A stretch of 64,000 nucleotides of DNA from Agromyces soli (GTDB lineage Bacteria > Actinomycetota > Actinomycetes > Actinomycetales > Microbacteriaceae): the NCBI RefSeq assembly GCF_022811605.1, contig NZ_CP094533.1:2976001-3040000 (forward strand), written 5' to 3'. Below the pieces are notes generated by a model. The model saw only the letters and a program-made list of their open reading frames with translations, ran no database searches and was not told the origin of the DNA. Position numbers and translations under genes: made by a program. Positions 18,175 through 28,243 of the stretch are shown here, one piece after another (position 1 is the first letter of the stretch; every line of letters begins with the position of its first letter).

Positions 18175-18513
18175 TCACTCCGCCGCGGCGCGCTGCTCGT
18201 ACCGTTCCAGGCGGCGCCCCTGCGCGGGCATGCCGAGTTCGTTCAGCGGTCCGGACGCCGCGCGCTCCGGCAGACGCTCGGACGTGGGACACGTCATGAC
18301 GATGTTGCCGGACAGGTCGTCGAAGGTGTGCTCGAAGATCGCGCGACCGCAGACCGGACACGGCCGGGTCCGTAGCTCGGCGGCGTCGTTCTGCTCGAGG
18401 CCGCCGACTGAGGGTGGGGCGCCGAAGATCGGCTCGAGCGCGGAATCGACTCGATCGAAGAACCTGGTGAAAGCGTTGCCGTCGCCTGGGCGGCTCGCTG
18501 CGTCGCGTGCCAT
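18175..18513 (-). CDS. Hypothetical protein with a CPVCG motif
   Basis: 112 residues, soluble. The centre reads RPCPVCGRAIFEHTFDDLSG and then VMTCPTSERLPE, which gives three cysteines in a possible partial zinc ribbon; no fourth Cys is present, though a His could complete it. The C-terminal NELGMPAQGRRLERYEQR is basic. Family not recognised. Start ATG 18513 lies 6 nt after a TAGCAT element. Divergent from an SDR gene that is also leaderless. Confidence 0.65.
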   Translation of the reverse strand: MARDAASRPGDGNAFTRFFDRVDSALEPIFGAPPSVGGLEQNDAAELRTRPCPVCGRAIFEHTFDDLSGNIVMTCPTSERLPERAASGPLNELGMPAQGRRLERYEQRAAAE

Positions 18514-18519
18514 GGCCGG

Positions 18520-18525
18520 ATGCTA
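18520..18525 (-). promoter_or_regulatory. -10 element of leaderless promoter
   Basis: TAGCAT on the minus strand, 6 nt before ATG 18513. Confidence 0.55.
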
Positions 18526-18563
18526 CGCCTCGACGCCGGGCGCCGCCACCCCGCCGCGCTGCC

Positions 18564-18569
18564 TAGGCT
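18564..18569 (+). promoter_or_regulatory. -10 element of leaderless SDR promoter
   Basis: TAGGCT ends 6 nt before ATG 18576. Confidence 0.6.
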
Positions 18570-18575
18570 GGACCC

Positions 18576-19337
18576 ATGACCTCCGACGCCACGACACCGG
18601 CCACCATCATCACCGGCGGCACCCGCGGGATCGGCCGGGCCATCGCCGAGCGCCTCGCGGGCAAGGGGCACGCGCTCCTGCTCAGCTACCGCAGCCGGGA
18701 GGACGACGCGCAGGAGCTCGCGGCACGGCTCCGCGCCGGCGGCGCCCGAGTCGAACTTCTCCGGGTCGATCTGGCGGACCTCGACGCGGCCGCCGGAATC
18801 GTGCCGGCGGCCATCGAGCGCTTCGGCACCGTCACCGGACTCGTGAACAACGCCGGCATCACCGGAAAGATCGGCGGCTTCCTCGACGTCCCCCTCGAAG
18901 AGAGCGAGCTCGTCTTCCGGGTGAACGTCCTCGCGCCGCTCCTCATCACCCAGCAGGCGATCCGGCACATGTCCACCGAGCTGGGCGGACGCGGCGGATC
19001 GATCGTGAACATCTCCTCGGGCGCGGCGACGAGCGGCTCGCCGAACCGCTACGTTCCCTACTCGATGAGCAAGGCCGCGCTGAACGTGCTCACCCTCGGC
19101 ACCGCCAAGGAGTTCGCGCGCGCGGGGGTCCGGGTGAACACCGTCTCGCCGGGCACGACGCGCACCGAGATCCACGCGGACGCCGGCCGGCCGAACGCCC
19201 CCGAGGAGCGCGCCGCGTCCATCCCGATGGGACGCGCCGGCGAGCCGCACGAGATCGCGGGCGCGGTCGACTACCTCCTGTCGGACGACGCGAGCTACAC
19301 GACGGGCACGGACATCCGGATCAGCGGCGGCAACTGA
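18576..19337 (+). CDS. Short-chain dehydrogenase/reductase (FabG-like)
   Basis: 253-residue classical SDR with an intact active site: TGGTRGIGRAIAERL for NAD(P), NNAGITGK, catalytic Ser in VNISSGAA and YVPYSMSKAAL with Tyr and Lys four apart. The C-terminal YTTGTDIRISGGN closes the fold. Most similar in layout to 3-oxoacyl-ACP reductase or sugar dehydrogenases; the substrate is not fixed by sequence. It stands next to the dihydroxyacetone kinase genes but on the other strand, so a link to C3 metabolism is only possible, not shown. Confidence 0.9.
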   Translation: MTSDATTPATIITGGTRGIGRAIAERLAGKGHALLLSYRSREDDAQELAARLRAGGARVELLRVDLADLDAAAGIVPAAIERFGTVTGLVNNAGITGKIGGFLDVPLEESELVFRVNVLAPLLITQQAIRHMSTELGGRGGSIVNISSGAATSGSPNRYVPYSMSKAALNVLTLGTAKEFARAGVRVNTVSPGTTRTEIHADAGRPNAPEERAASIPMGRAGEPHEIAGAVDYLLSDDASYTTGTDIRISGGN

Positions 19338-19362
19338 CCCCCGGCTGCCGGCTCGGCGCCGG

Positions 19363-20076
19363 TCAGACCTCCCCGAACCCCGACTCGACGAGCTCGGCGA
19401 GCGCATCGACTGCGGCGCCGCCCGCGGGATCCGCACTCGCGATCACGACCTCGGCCCCCTTCGTCAGCCCCATCGCCATGATCGCGAGCAGGCTCTTCGC
19501 GTCCGTGCCGTTCACGGTCACCGGCTGCGCGAAGGTGCTCGCGAGCTTCACCAGCTCGGCCGCGGGCCGCGCGTGCAGCCCGGACGGGTTGATGAGTCGC
19601 ACCGTGCGCTGCGGGCCGCCCGCCTCGGCAGCGGGAGCGGGGCCGGGATGCGGAACGGCGGATGCCTCGTCCGGCCCCGCCGCGCCGCCGACGGCGCTCC
19701 GCGCCGCGGCGACCACCGCATCCAACCCGTCGCCGGCCTGCGCCGCAACGGCGGCGGCCACGCCGCCCTCGACGATCGGGGCATCCACAATGCGAACGAG
19801 CGCGCGCACCTCGTCATCGAGGAAGTCGAGCGCCGTCTCGGCGGTCAGAATCGCCGAGCCCAGATCGCAGAGCACGACGACGCCGCGGCCGGCGTCCGCC
19901 TCCGCGATGGCCGCGCTCACACGATCGAAGCTCGTGCCGATCCGGCCGTCGTCCGTTCCGCCCGCCGCGATGAGCGCGGTCTCCGGCGCCATCTGGCCCG
20001 CCAGCTCGACGAGCCCTTCGGCGATCTTCGCGGAGTGCGAGACGAAGACGAGGCCCACCCGGCCCTCCGACGCCAT
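19363..20076 (-). CDS. dhaM: PTS-dependent dihydroxyacetone kinase, phosphotransfer subunit DhaM (EIIA-HPr fusion)
   Basis: 237 residues. The N-terminal EIIA-Man-like domain has the phosphorylated His14 in FVSHSAKIAEG. After an Ala/Pro/Gly-rich linker (about 125-155) comes an HPr domain with His168 in NPSGLHARPAAEL and the KSLLAIMAMG segment. There is no EI-like domain, so phosphate must come from the cell's own PTS enzyme I. It hands phosphate to the ADP held by DhaL. Three nt after dhaL; last gene of dhaKLM. Confidence 0.94.
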   Translation of the reverse strand: MASEGRVGLVFVSHSAKIAEGLVELAGQMAPETALIAAGGTDDGRIGTSFDRVSAAIAEADAGRGVVVLCDLGSAILTAETALDFLDDEVRALVRIVDAPIVEGGVAAAVAAQAGDGLDAVVAAARSAVGGAAGPDEASAVPHPGPAPAAEAGGPQRTVRLINPSGLHARPAAELVKLASTFAQPVTVNGTDAKSLLAIMAMGLTKGAEVVIASADPAGGAAVDALAELVESGFGEV

Positions 20077-20079
20077 CCC

Positions 20080-20727
20080 TCAGTCCCCCGCCGCGGCCTC
20101 TGCGGCGTCCGCCGCAGCCCGCAGCAGCAGTGCCGACGACTCGGCACCCGGGTCACGATGCCCGGCCGAGCGTTCGCCGAGATAGCTCGCCCGTCCCTTC
20201 CTGGCGACGAGCGGCTCGGTCGCCTCCGCGCCGGCCTCGGCCGCGCTCGCCGCGGCCTCGAGCACCGTGCGGGCGTCCGCCCCGGTCTCCGCGGCGGCGT
20301 CCGCCGCCTCGACCGCGGGCGTCCAGGCATCCACCATCGTCTTGTCGCCCGACTCGGCCTTGCCGCGCGCGACGATGCCGTCGCGCGCCGCCGTGAGCAC
20401 CGCGGCGATCGCCGGCCCGTCCAGCGAGGTCGCGCTTCCGGCGGCCATCGCCCCCTTCAGGTAGGCGGTGCCGTAGAGCGGACCGGCGGCGCCGCCGACC
20501 GTCGAGATCAACGTCGTCGCCACGAGCTTGAGCACATCGCCCGGGGTCGAGCCCGCGGAGAGGTCGTCGAGCTTCGGCAGCACGGCCTGGAAGCCGCGGT
20601 CGAGGTTCTCGCCGTGATCGCCGTCGCCGATCTCACGATCGAGCGCGATGAGCCTCGTGCGATGCTCGGCGACGGTCTCCGCGCTGCGGCGCACCCAGTC
20701 GACCGCCCAGGTGATGTCCAATCCCAC
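20080..20727 (-). CDS. dhaL: Dihydroxyacetone kinase ADP-binding subunit DhaL
   Basis: 215 residues, all helical. The nucleotide and metal site is LDREIGDGDHGENLDRG near residue 30, and STVGGAAGPLYGTAYLKGA near residue 75 is the second family hallmark. DhaL carries tightly bound ADP that is re-phosphorylated by DhaM and transfers phosphate to dihydroxyacetone on DhaK. Start GTG 20727 with a GGGAGGGG ribosome site; 13 nt after dhaK. Confidence 0.94.
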   Translation of the reverse strand: MGLDITWAVDWVRRSAETVAEHRTRLIALDREIGDGDHGENLDRGFQAVLPKLDDLSAGSTPGDVLKLVATTLISTVGGAAGPLYGTAYLKGAMAAGSATSLDGPAIAAVLTAARDGIVARGKAESGDKTMVDAWTPAVEAADAAAETGADARTVLEAAASAAEAGAEATEPLVARKGRASYLGERSAGHRDPGAESSALLLRAAADAAEAAAGD

Positions 20728-20740
20728 GCTCAGCCCCTCC

Positions 20741-21742
<1,002 letters not shown>

Positions 21743-21813
21743 CGCAAATCCCTTCCCCGCAGGGCCGCGCGGCGTCGCGCAGAGGGCACCGACGCCGCAA
21801 CGGCAGTACCGCC

Positions 21814-21819
21814 AACCTA
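21814..21819 (-). promoter_or_regulatory. -10 element of dhaKLM promoter
   Basis: TAGGTT on the minus strand, about 72 nt before GTG 21742. Its -35 region falls in the left arm of the 9-bp inverted repeat at 21833-21841. Confidence 0.5.
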
Positions 21820-21832
21820 CGCCCCGCCGAGC

Positions 21833-21870
21833 CGTTCCGGTAAGGGGTCTCCGCTGAATCCACCGGAACG
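21833..21870. promoter_or_regulatory. Candidate operator: spaced 9-bp inverted repeat
   Basis: CGTTCCGGT (21833-21841) and its exact reverse complement ACCGGAACG (21862-21870), arms centred 29 bp apart, between dhaK and glpF. A regulator bound here would cover the dhaK -35 region. Confidence 0.5.
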
Positions 21871-21911
21871 CGCCGGAGGGAGCGCTCTTCCCCCGCGCCC
21901 GAGTCTGTGAC

Positions 21912-21917
21912 TAGGGT
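21912..21917 (+). promoter_or_regulatory. -10 element of glpF-glpK promoter
   Basis: TAGGGT, about 60 nt before GTG 21978. Confidence 0.45.
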
Positions 21918-21930
21918 GAGCACTATCACC
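21915..21930. promoter_or_regulatory. Candidate operator at glpF transcription start
   Basis: Inverted repeat GGTGA-N6-TCACC that begins in the -10 hexamer and covers the expected start point. Confidence 0.4.
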
Positions 21931-21977
21931 GCCCTTGGGCGCGGCCCGCGGGCTCAGCGAAAGGATGGGTAGTCAAC

Positions 21978-22751
21978 GTGGACAATCTCGGGGTCTTGTT
22001 CCTCGCGGAGCTCGTCGGCACGGCGATGCTCGTACTGCTCGGCTGTGGCGTGGTCGCCAACGTCGCGCTCGTGCGCACCAAAGGATTCAACGGCGGCTTC
22101 CTCATGGTCAACATCGGCTGGGGCCTCGCGGTCTTCGCCGGTGTGGTCGTCGCCTACGCCTCCGGCGCGCACATCAACCCGGCCGTGACGCTCGGCCTCG
22201 TCGCGAACGGCGCGACCGAGTTCGGCAACCCCGCGATGGGGACCACGGTGGCGGTCTCGTTCCTGAGCGTCATCACGTACATCGGTGCGCAGCTGATCGG
22301 CGCCATCATCGGCGCCGTGCTCTGCTGGCTCGCCTACAAGCAGCACTTCGACGAGGAGCCCGAGCCCGCGAACAAGCTCGGCGTATTCTCGACCGGCCCG
22401 GCGATCCGCTCCTACGGCTGGAACCTCGTCACCGAGATCGTCGGCACCTTCGTGCTGGTCTTCGTCGTGATCGGCTTCGGCCGCAACGGCGACGCCTCCG
22501 GCCTCGCCGCCCTCGGCGCCCTGCCCGTGGCGCTGCTCGTGATCGGTATCGGCGCCTCGCTCGGTGGCCCCACCGGCTACGCGATCAACCCGGCCCGTGA
22601 CCTCGGCCCGCGCATCGCGCACGCCATCCTGCCCATCAAGGGCAAGGGCGGCAGCGACTGGAGCTACTCCTGGGTGCCCGTCGTCGGCCCGATCATCGGC
22701 GGCGTCCTCGCCGGCTGGGCGGCGATCTTCGCCCTGCCGATCCTCGGTTGA
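21978..22751 (+). CDS. glpF: Glycerol facilitator (aquaglyceroporin)
   Basis: 257-residue MIP-family channel with six membrane helices and two half-helices. Both NPA motifs are present: [13 protein letters not shown] (first) and [12 protein letters not shown] (second). The Asp after the second NPA-Arg (NPARD) is the residue typical of glycerol-conducting rather than water-only channels. Start GTG 21978; the best ribosome match, AAAGGA, is about 13 nt upstream, a little far. Followed by glpK, with a hairpin in between. Confidence 0.94.
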   Translation: MDNLGVLFLAELVGTAMLVLLGCGVVANVALVRTKGFNGGFLMVNIGWGLAVFAGVVVAYASGAHINPAVTLGLVANGATEFGNPAMGTTVAVSFLSVITYIGAQLIGAIIGAVLCWLAYKQHFDEEPEPANKLGVFSTGPAIRSYGWNLVTEIVGTFVLVFVVIGFGRNGDASGLAALGALPVALLVIGIGASLGGPTGYAINPARDLGPRIAHAILPIKGKGGSDWSYSWVPVVGPIIGGVLAGWAAIFALPILG

Positions 22752-22755
22752 ACCG

Positions 22756-22788
22756 CTCGGGGCCGTCCTCACCGAGGGCGGCCCCGAG
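22756..22788 (+). terminator. Hairpin between glpF and glpK
   Basis: Perfect 10-bp stem CTCGGGGCCG / CGGCCCCGAG with a further CCTC/GAGG pairing inside. Located within the operon, so it may lower glpK relative to glpF or stabilise the glpF 3' end. Confidence 0.6.
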
Positions 22789-22861
22789 TCGTTCCGCCGC
22801 CAGTACCTCAGCACCACCACGAAGGCGACCGCCGGAGGGCGGACGCGAGAGGAGCCATTCC

Positions 22862-24376
22862 ATGGCCGACTACATCCTGTCGATCGATCAGGGCACCACG
22901 AGCACCCGGGCGATCATCTTCGACAAGTCCGGTTCGATCGTCTCGACCGGACAGCTCGAGCACGAGCAGATCTTCCCCAAGGCCGGCTGGGTCGAGCACG
23001 ACCCCATGGAGATCTGGAACAACACCCGCGAGGTCATCGGCCAGGCCCTCGGCAAAGCGGACCTGACCCGCCACGACATCGCCGCGGTCGGCATCACCAA
23101 CCAGCGCGAGACCGCCGTCGTCTGGGACAAGAACACGGGGCAGCCCGTCTACAACGCGATCGTCTGGCAGGACACCCGCACCCAGAGCATCGTCGACCGC
23201 CTCGCCGCGGACGGCGGCGTCGAGCGCTTCAAGCAGGACGTGGGCCTCCCCCTGGCCACCTACTTCTCCGGCACGAAGATCGTCTGGATCCTCGAGAACG
23301 TCGAGGGTGCGCGCGAGAAGGCCGAGGCCGGAGACCTCCTCTTCGGCACCACCGACTGCTGGGTGCTGTGGAACCTCACCGGCGGGGTCGACGGCGGCGT
23401 GCACGCCACCGACGTCACCAACGCCAGCCGCACGCTCTTCATGGACCTGGAGACGCTGAGCTGGCGCGACGACATCCTGGAGGCGTTCGGCGTGCCCCGC
23501 TCGATGCTGCCCGAGATCAAGAGCTCCTCCGAGGTCTACGGCACCGTCGAGCCGTCGAGCCTCCTCCGAGAGGTGCCCGTGGCCGGCATCCTGGGCGACC
23601 AGCAGGCGGCGACCTTCGGCCAGGCGGCCTTCGACCCGGGCGAGTCGAAGAACACCTACGGCACGGGCAACTTCCTGATCTTCAACACCGGCACCGAGAT
23701 CGTGCACTCGAAGAACGGCCTGCTCACGACCCTCGGCTACAAGCTCGGCGACGACGAGCCGCACTACGCGCTCGAGGGCTCGATCGCGGTCACCGGCTCG
23801 CTCATCCAATGGTTGCGCGACAACCTCGGGCTCATCTCGAGCGCGCCGGAGGTCGAGGAGCTCGCAAAGAGCGTCGAGGACAACGGCGGCGCGTACTTCG
23901 TGCCGGCGTTCTCGGGCCTGTTCGCGCCGTACTGGCGCCCCGACGCCCGCGGCGCGCTCGTCGGCCTCACCCGCTACGTGAACAAGGGCCACATCGCCCG
24001 CGCCGCGCTCGAAGCCACCGCGTTCCAGACCCGCGAGGTGCTGGACGCGGTCAACGCGGACTCGGGCGTCGAGCTCAGCGAGCTGAAGGTCGACGGCGGC
24101 ATGATCGCGAACAACACGCTCATGCAGTTCCAGGCCGACATCCTCGGCGTTCCCGTCGTGCGACCGGTCGTCGCGGAGACGACCGCGCTCGGCGCGGCCT
24201 ACGCCGCCGGCCTCGCCGTCGGCTTCTGGTCGGGCCTCGACGATCTCCGCGCCAACTGGCAGGAGGATCGTCGCTGGGAGCCGAAGATGGACGCAGACGA
24301 GCGCGAGCGCGAGCTGCGCCTCTGGAAGAAGGCCGTCACGAAGACCCTCGACTGGGTCGACGAGGACGTGCGCTGA
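22862..24376 (+). CDS. glpK: Glycerol kinase
   Basis: 504-residue FGGY-family kinase making glycerol 3-phosphate. N-terminal phosphate loop [13 protein letters not shown], the [13 protein letters not shown] substrate segment, [10 protein letters not shown], and the C-terminal [20 protein letters not shown] are all standard. Start ATG 22862 has AGAGGAG 7 nt upstream. Together with glpF and divergent dhaKLM it gives two routes for three-carbon alcohols, one ATP-dependent and one PTS-dependent. Confidence 0.96.
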   Translation: MADYILSIDQGTTSTRAIIFDKSGSIVSTGQLEHEQIFPKAGWVEHDPMEIWNNTREVIGQALGKADLTRHDIAAVGITNQRETAVVWDKNTGQPVYNAIVWQDTRTQSIVDRLAADGGVERFKQDVGLPLATYFSGTKIVWILENVEGAREKAEAGDLLFGTTDCWVLWNLTGGVDGGVHATDVTNASRTLFMDLETLSWRDDILEAFGVPRSMLPEIKSSSEVYGTVEPSSLLREVPVAGILGDQQAATFGQAAFDPGESKNTYGTGNFLIFNTGTEIVHSKNGLLTTLGYKLGDDEPHYALEGSIAVTGSLIQWLRDNLGLISSAPEVEELAKSVEDNGGAYFVPAFSGLFAPYWRPDARGALVGLTRYVNKGHIARAALEATAFQTREVLDAVNADSGVELSELKVDGGMIANNTLMQFQADILGVPVVRPVVAETTALGAAYAAGLAVGFWSGLDDLRANWQEDRRWEPKMDADERERELRLWKKAVTKTLDWVDEDVR

Positions 24377-24412
24377 CGCGCGGTCGTCGCGCCCGTCCCA
24401 GGAGAACGATCA

Positions 24413-24444
24413 CGGATGCCCCGCACGCTCGTGCGGGGCATCCG
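24413..24444. terminator. Bidirectional hairpin between glpK and trpD
   Basis: Perfect 14-bp stem CGGATGCCCCGCAC / GTGCGGGGCATCCG with a GCTC loop, between converging genes. Confidence 0.85.
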
Positions 24445-24466
24445 CATCTCTGCGGCCGTGACCGGC

Positions 24467-25519
24467 TCAGCGCTGCGTCGCCGCGACCCACTCGCCGAGC
24501 TTGCGCTCCGCGGATCCGGAGTCGATCGCCTCTTCGGCGACCGCCATCTTGTCCCGGAAGCGATCGATGATCGCCCGCTGCACCTGCGCGGGGTCCTTGG
24601 CCAGCTCGAACGCGACGAGTCCGGCCGCCGCGTTCAGCACGACGATGTCCCGGATCGGGCCGCGCTCCCCCGCGAACACGCGGTGCACGATCTCCGCGTT
24701 GTGCGCGGCGTCGCCACCCACCAGCGCCCCGATGTCGGCGCGCGGGATACCGAGGTCGCGCGGGTCGAGGTCGTGCTCCTTCACGGTGCCCCGCGACACC
24801 TCCCAGATGTGCGAGTGCCCGGTCGTCGTGAGCTCGTCGAGCCCGTCGTCGCCTCGGAACACGAGGGCGGTCGCCCCGCGCGTCTGGAACACGCCGACGA
24901 TGAGCGGGACGCGGTCGAGGTGCGCGACGCCGACCGCGGAGGCTTCGGGCCGGGCCGGGTTGCAGAGCGGCCCGAGGAAGTTGAACACCGTCGGCACGCC
25001 CAGCTGCGAGCGCACCGGGCCGGCGTGCCGGAACCCGGGGTGGAACGCGCCGGCGAAGGCGAAGGTGATGCCGGACTCGCCGAGCACCTCGGCGACGCGC
25101 TCGGCCGGGAGCGAGAGATCGATGCCGAGCGCCGCCAGCACGTCGGAGGAGCCGGAGGCGCTGCTCGCGGCACGGTTGCCGTGCTTCACGACCGGGACAC
25201 CGGCCGACGCGGCGATGACCGACGCCATCGTCGACACGTTCACGGTGCCGAAGCGGTCGCCGCCGGTGCCGACGATGTCGAGCGCCATCGGATCGACCGC
25301 GAGCGGCATCGCGTGCTCGAGGATGGCGTCGCGGAACCCGACGATCTCGTCGACGGTCTCGCCCTTGACCCGGAGCGCCACGAGGAATCCAGCGAGCTGC
25401 GCCTCCCCCGCCTGCCCGGTCATGACCTGCTCCATGCACCAGGCGGCGTCCGACACGCTGAGGTCCTCGCCCTCCAGAAGGGAGCTGATGATCGCGGGCC
25501 AGGTGCGTTGAACCGTCAT
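24467..25519 (-). CDS. trpD: Anthranilate phosphoribosyltransferase
   Basis: 350 residues. Adds phosphoribose to anthranilate in tryptophan synthesis. Signature sites: DIVGTGGDRFGTVNVST (PRPP loop, about 81-97), VKHGNRAASSASGSSDVL, FHPGFRHAGPVRSQLG and the metal-binding GDDGLDELT. No other trp gene is adjacent, so trpD is unlinked here, sitting upstream of ctaE on the opposite strand. Start ATG 25519 lies 7 nt after TAGGAT, so the mRNA is probably leaderless and a leader-peptide attenuator is excluded. Confidence 0.95.
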   Translation of the reverse strand: MTVQRTWPAIISSLLEGEDLSVSDAAWCMEQVMTGQAGEAQLAGFLVALRVKGETVDEIVGFRDAILEHAMPLAVDPMALDIVGTGGDRFGTVNVSTMASVIAASAGVPVVKHGNRAASSASGSSDVLAALGIDLSLPAERVAEVLGESGITFAFAGAFHPGFRHAGPVRSQLGVPTVFNFLGPLCNPARPEASAVGVAHLDRVPLIVGVFQTRGATALVFRGDDGLDELTTTGHSHIWEVSRGTVKEHDLDPRDLGIPRADIGALVGGDAAHNAEIVHRVFAGERGPIRDIVVLNAAAGLVAFELAKDPAQVQRAIIDRFRDKMAVAEEAIDSGSAERKLGEWVAATQR

Positions 25520-25526
25520 GGCTTCG

Positions 25527-25532
25527 ATCCTA
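25527..25532 (-). promoter_or_regulatory. -10 element of leaderless trpD promoter
   Basis: TAGGAT on the minus strand, 7 nt before ATG 25519. Confidence 0.6.
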
Positions 25533-25541
25533 CTGGCGCGG

Positions 25542-25554
25542 ATTCACGGTGAAT
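25542..25554. promoter_or_regulatory. Candidate operator upstream of trpD
   Basis: Near-perfect palindrome ATTCAC-G-GTGAAT at the place expected for the trpD -35 element. Confidence 0.4.
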
Positions 25555-25647
25555 TCCCGGCGATCCCGCAGCCCAACTGAGGGTTGCCTTACTTCAATGG
25601 TCGGACACGGCTTGCCCTCCTGACGAAAACTCAGCGCTGGTTTCAGC

Positions 25648-25653
25648 CATAAT
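25648..25653 (+). promoter_or_regulatory. -10 element of leaderless ctaE promoter
   Basis: CATAAT ends 6 nt before GTG 25660. The intervening GGAGGG could also act as a close ribosome site. Confidence 0.5.
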
Positions 25654-25659
25654 GGAGGG

Positions 25660-26295
25660 GTGACGAGCACCTCTATCACTCCTCAGGCGAGCATGCCCGT
25701 GATCAATCGGCCCAACACCGTGGCGGTGGGGACGATCGTCTGGCTCGGCAGCGAGGTCATGTTCTTCGCTGGCCTCTTCGCTATCTACTTCACGCTGCGG
25801 TCGACGTCGCCCGAGCTCTGGACGTTCGAGGCGGGACGCCTGAACTTCCCGTTCGCGCTGACGAACACCATCATCCTCGTGCTGTCGAGCTTCACCTGCC
25901 AGTTCGGCGTCTTCGCCGCTGAGCGCATGCAGCCGTACATGACCGGCGCCTGGTACAACCCGCTCAAGTGGGGCATGGTCGAGTGGTTCTTCCTCACCTA
26001 TGCCATGGGCGCGGTCTTCGTCGCCGGCCAGATCTGGGAGTACGCCACGCTCGTCAGCGAGGGCATCGCGATCGACTCGAACGCCTACGGTTCGGCGTTC
26101 TACCTCACCACCGGCTTCCACGGACTCCACGTGACGGGTGGTCTCATCGCGTTCCTCCTCGTCATCGGCCGGGTGTTCGCGGTCAAGAACTTCGGCCACA
26201 AGGAGGCGACGAGCGCCATCGTCGTCTCGTATTACTGGCACTTCGTCGATGTCGTCTGGATCGGCCTCTTCCTCGTCATCTACGTGCTCAAGTGA
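25660..26295 (+). CDS. ctaE: Cytochrome c oxidase subunit III
   Basis: 211 residues with five hydrophobic helices ([88 protein letters not shown] and [24 protein letters not shown]). The Glu in WLGSEVMFF and the FHGLHVTGG and WHFVDVVW motifs mark subunit III. First gene of ctaE-qcrCAB, the actinobacterial arrangement for the bc1-aa3 supercomplex. Start GTG 25660. Confidence 0.95.
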   Translation: MTSTSITPQASMPVINRPNTVAVGTIVWLGSEVMFFAGLFAIYFTLRSTSPELWTFEAGRLNFPFALTNTIILVLSSFTCQFGVFAAERMQPYMTGAWYNPLKWGMVEWFFLTYAMGAVFVAGQIWEYATLVSEGIAIDSNAYGSAFYLTTGFHGLHVTGGLIAFLLVIGRVFAVKNFGHKEATSAIVVSYYWHFVDVVWIGLFLVIYVLK

Positions 26296-26342
26296 TGAAC
26301 CCGAAGCGCCGACGCAGCATGTCCGAGAACAGAAAGAGCCCT

Positions 26343-27134
26343 ATGAACCGCCAGAAGCGACGCACCGGCCGCCGGCACCCGCTCGCCACCGTCGCACTTC
26401 TCGCCCTGGGTCTGGTCTTCACCGGCGGCGCCTACGCGGCGTTCAGCACCGGCACGGCCCAGGCCGAGTCCAGCGCGAACTCGCAGCAGACGATCGACGA
26501 GGGCAAGAAGCTCTTCCAGGCGAACTGCGCCACCTGCCACGGCCTCGAGGCCCAGGGCACCAAGGAAGGCCCGAGCCTCATCGGCGTCGGTGCCGCGGCC
26601 GTCGACTTCCAGGTCGGCACCGGGCGCATGCCGATGCAGATGCAGGGCCCGCAGGCGCAGCAGAAGCCGGTGCAGTTCACCGATGAGCAGGTCAAGCAGC
26701 TCGCCTACTACGTCGCCTCGCTCGGCCCGGGCCCGGACATCCCCGCCGACCACCTCACCAACGGCGGCGGCGACGCCGCGAACGGCGCGGAGCTCTTCCG
26801 CATCAACTGCGCGATGTGCCACAACGTGGCCGGCGCGGGCGGTGCGCTCACCGAAGGCAAGTTCGCTCCCCCGCTGACGGATGTCTCGGGCGTGCACATC
26901 TACGAGGCCATGGTCACCGGCCCGCAGAACATGCCGGTGTTCAACGACATGAACATCTCGCCCGAGGACAAGCGCGACATCATCACGTACCTCAAGTACG
27001 TGCAGGACAACCGCTCGCCCGGCGGCTTCGAGCTCGGCTCGATCGGCCCGGTCGCGGAGGGTCTGTTCATCTGGATCTTCGGTCTCGGCTCGCTGGTCGC
27101 GATCACCGTGTGGATCACGGCCAAGTCCAACTGA
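26343..27134 (+). CDS. qcrC: Di-heme cytochrome c subunit of the bc1 complex
   Basis: 263 residues. N-terminal basic segment and membrane helix (HPLATVALLALGLVFTGGAY), two c-type heme sites CATCH and CAMCH with axial Met candidates in GRMPMQMQ and NMPVF, and a C-terminal helix (FIWIFGLGSLVAITVWIT) that anchors it. The two hemes replace a soluble cytochrome c as the electron bridge to the aa3 oxidase. Start ATG 26343 (GAAAGAG upstream) gives the usual family length; ATG 26295, overlapping the ctaE stop as TGATG, and ATG 26319 are in frame and possible. Confidence 0.93.
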   Translation: MNRQKRRTGRRHPLATVALLALGLVFTGGAYAAFSTGTAQAESSANSQQTIDEGKKLFQANCATCHGLEAQGTKEGPSLIGVGAAAVDFQVGTGRMPMQMQGPQAQQKPVQFTDEQVKQLAYYVASLGPGPDIPADHLTNGGGDAANGAELFRINCAMCHNVAGAGGALTEGKFAPPLTDVSGVHIYEAMVTGPQNMPVFNDMNISPEDKRDIITYLKYVQDNRSPGGFELGSIGPVAEGLFIWIFGLGSLVAITVWITAKSN

Positions 27135-27172
27135 CGCACCCCGGCATCGAAGAAGCTTCACAAAGGAGAACC

Positions 27173-28243
27173 ATGGCTCAGGACGACCACAGCGGCACGG
27201 AGATCGCCGCTGCCGACTCGTCGCACGCCGCGCCCGCCGCTTCGCCGGGCACCGCGCTCATCGCCCAGGACGCGTTCGAGAACCCGGGCTTCCCGGCCCA
27301 CCGTCCGCGCGTCACCGACGAGGACCCGAAGCGCGAGAAGCGCGCCCAGCGCACGGTGTACACGCTCTTCTACCTGTCGATCGTCGGCAGCGTGTGGGCG
27401 ATCGCCGCGTACATGCTCTTCCCGATGGAGTCGAACAACGTCGGCGACGTCCGGCTGAACAACCTCTTTATCGGCCTCGGCGCAACGCTCGCCCTCCTCG
27501 GCATCGGCTTCGGCGCCGTGCACTGGGCGAAGTCGCTCATGTACGACGTCGAGCTCGTCGACGAGCGCCACCCGATCGGCGGCTCCCCCGAGACCCAGGC
27601 CGCCGCGGTCAAGGTGTTCCAGGACGCCGACCGCGAGTCGGGCTTCTCCCGCCGCGCGGTGATCCGCAACAGCCTCATCGGCGCGCTGCTCGTGTTCCCG
27701 CTGCCCGCCGTCGTGCTGTTCCGCGGTCTCGCGCCGCAGGACCAGAACCCGATCGAGCTGCTCAGCCACACCATGTGGAAGAAGGGCACGCGTCTCGCGC
27801 TCGACCCCTCCGGCGCCCCGATCAAGGCGTCCGACGTCACGATGGGCAGCGCGTTCCACGTCATCCCCGAGGGCCTCCAGGACCTCGAGCACGGCAAGCT
27901 CGACGAGAAGGCCAAGGCCGCCGTCCTGCTCATGCGTCTCGACCCGAAGGACCTCAACGAGCTGCCCGATCGCAAGGACTGGTCGTACGACGGCATCGTC
28001 GCGTACTCGAAGATCTGCACGCACGTCGGCTGCCCGGTGGCGCTCTACGAGCAGCACACCCACCACCTGCTGTGCCCGTGCCACCAGTCGCAGTTCGACG
28101 TGTCGAACCACTGCGAGGTCATCTTCGGCCCGGCCAAGCGGCCGCTGCCGCAGCTGCCGATCGCCGTCGACGACGAGGGCTACCTCATCGCGCAGAGCGA
28201 CTTCACCGAACCTGTCGGCCCGAGCTTCTGGGAGCGTCATTGA
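27173..28243 (+). CDS. qcrA: Rieske iron-sulfur subunit of the bc1 complex
   Basis: 356 residues. Long N-terminus with three membrane helices (TLFYLSIVGSVWAIAAYMLF, NNLFIGLGATLALLGIGFGA, NSLIGALLVFPLPAVVLF), as usual in actinobacteria. The C-terminal Rieske domain holds ICTHVGCPVALY and CPCHQSQFDVSN, the Cys/His pairs for the 2Fe-2S cluster. Start ATG 27173 has an AAAGGAG ribosome site. The stop overlaps the qcrB start as TTGA. Confidence 0.96.
   Translation: MAQDDHSGTEIAAADSSHAAPAASPGTALIAQDAFENPGFPAHRPRVTDEDPKREKRAQRTVYTLFYLSIVGSVWAIAAYMLFPMESNNVGDVRLNNLFIGLGATLALLGIGFGAVHWAKSLMYDVELVDERHPIGGSPETQAAAVKVFQDADRESGFSRRAVIRNSLIGALLVFPLPAVVLFRGLAPQDQNPIELLSHTMWKKGTRLALDPSGAPIKASDVTMGSAFHVIPEGLQDLEHGKLDEKAKAAVLLMRLDPKDLNELPDRKDWSYDGIVAYSKICTHVGCPVALYEQHTHHLLCPCHQSQFDVSNHCEVIFGPAKRPLPQLPIAVDDEGYLIAQSDFTEPVGPSFWERH

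Noticed and set aside
25570..25600. Iron-box-like sequence before ctaE
   Set aside because: Only the GGTTGCCTTA part resembles a DtxR/IdeR site; the second half is missing.
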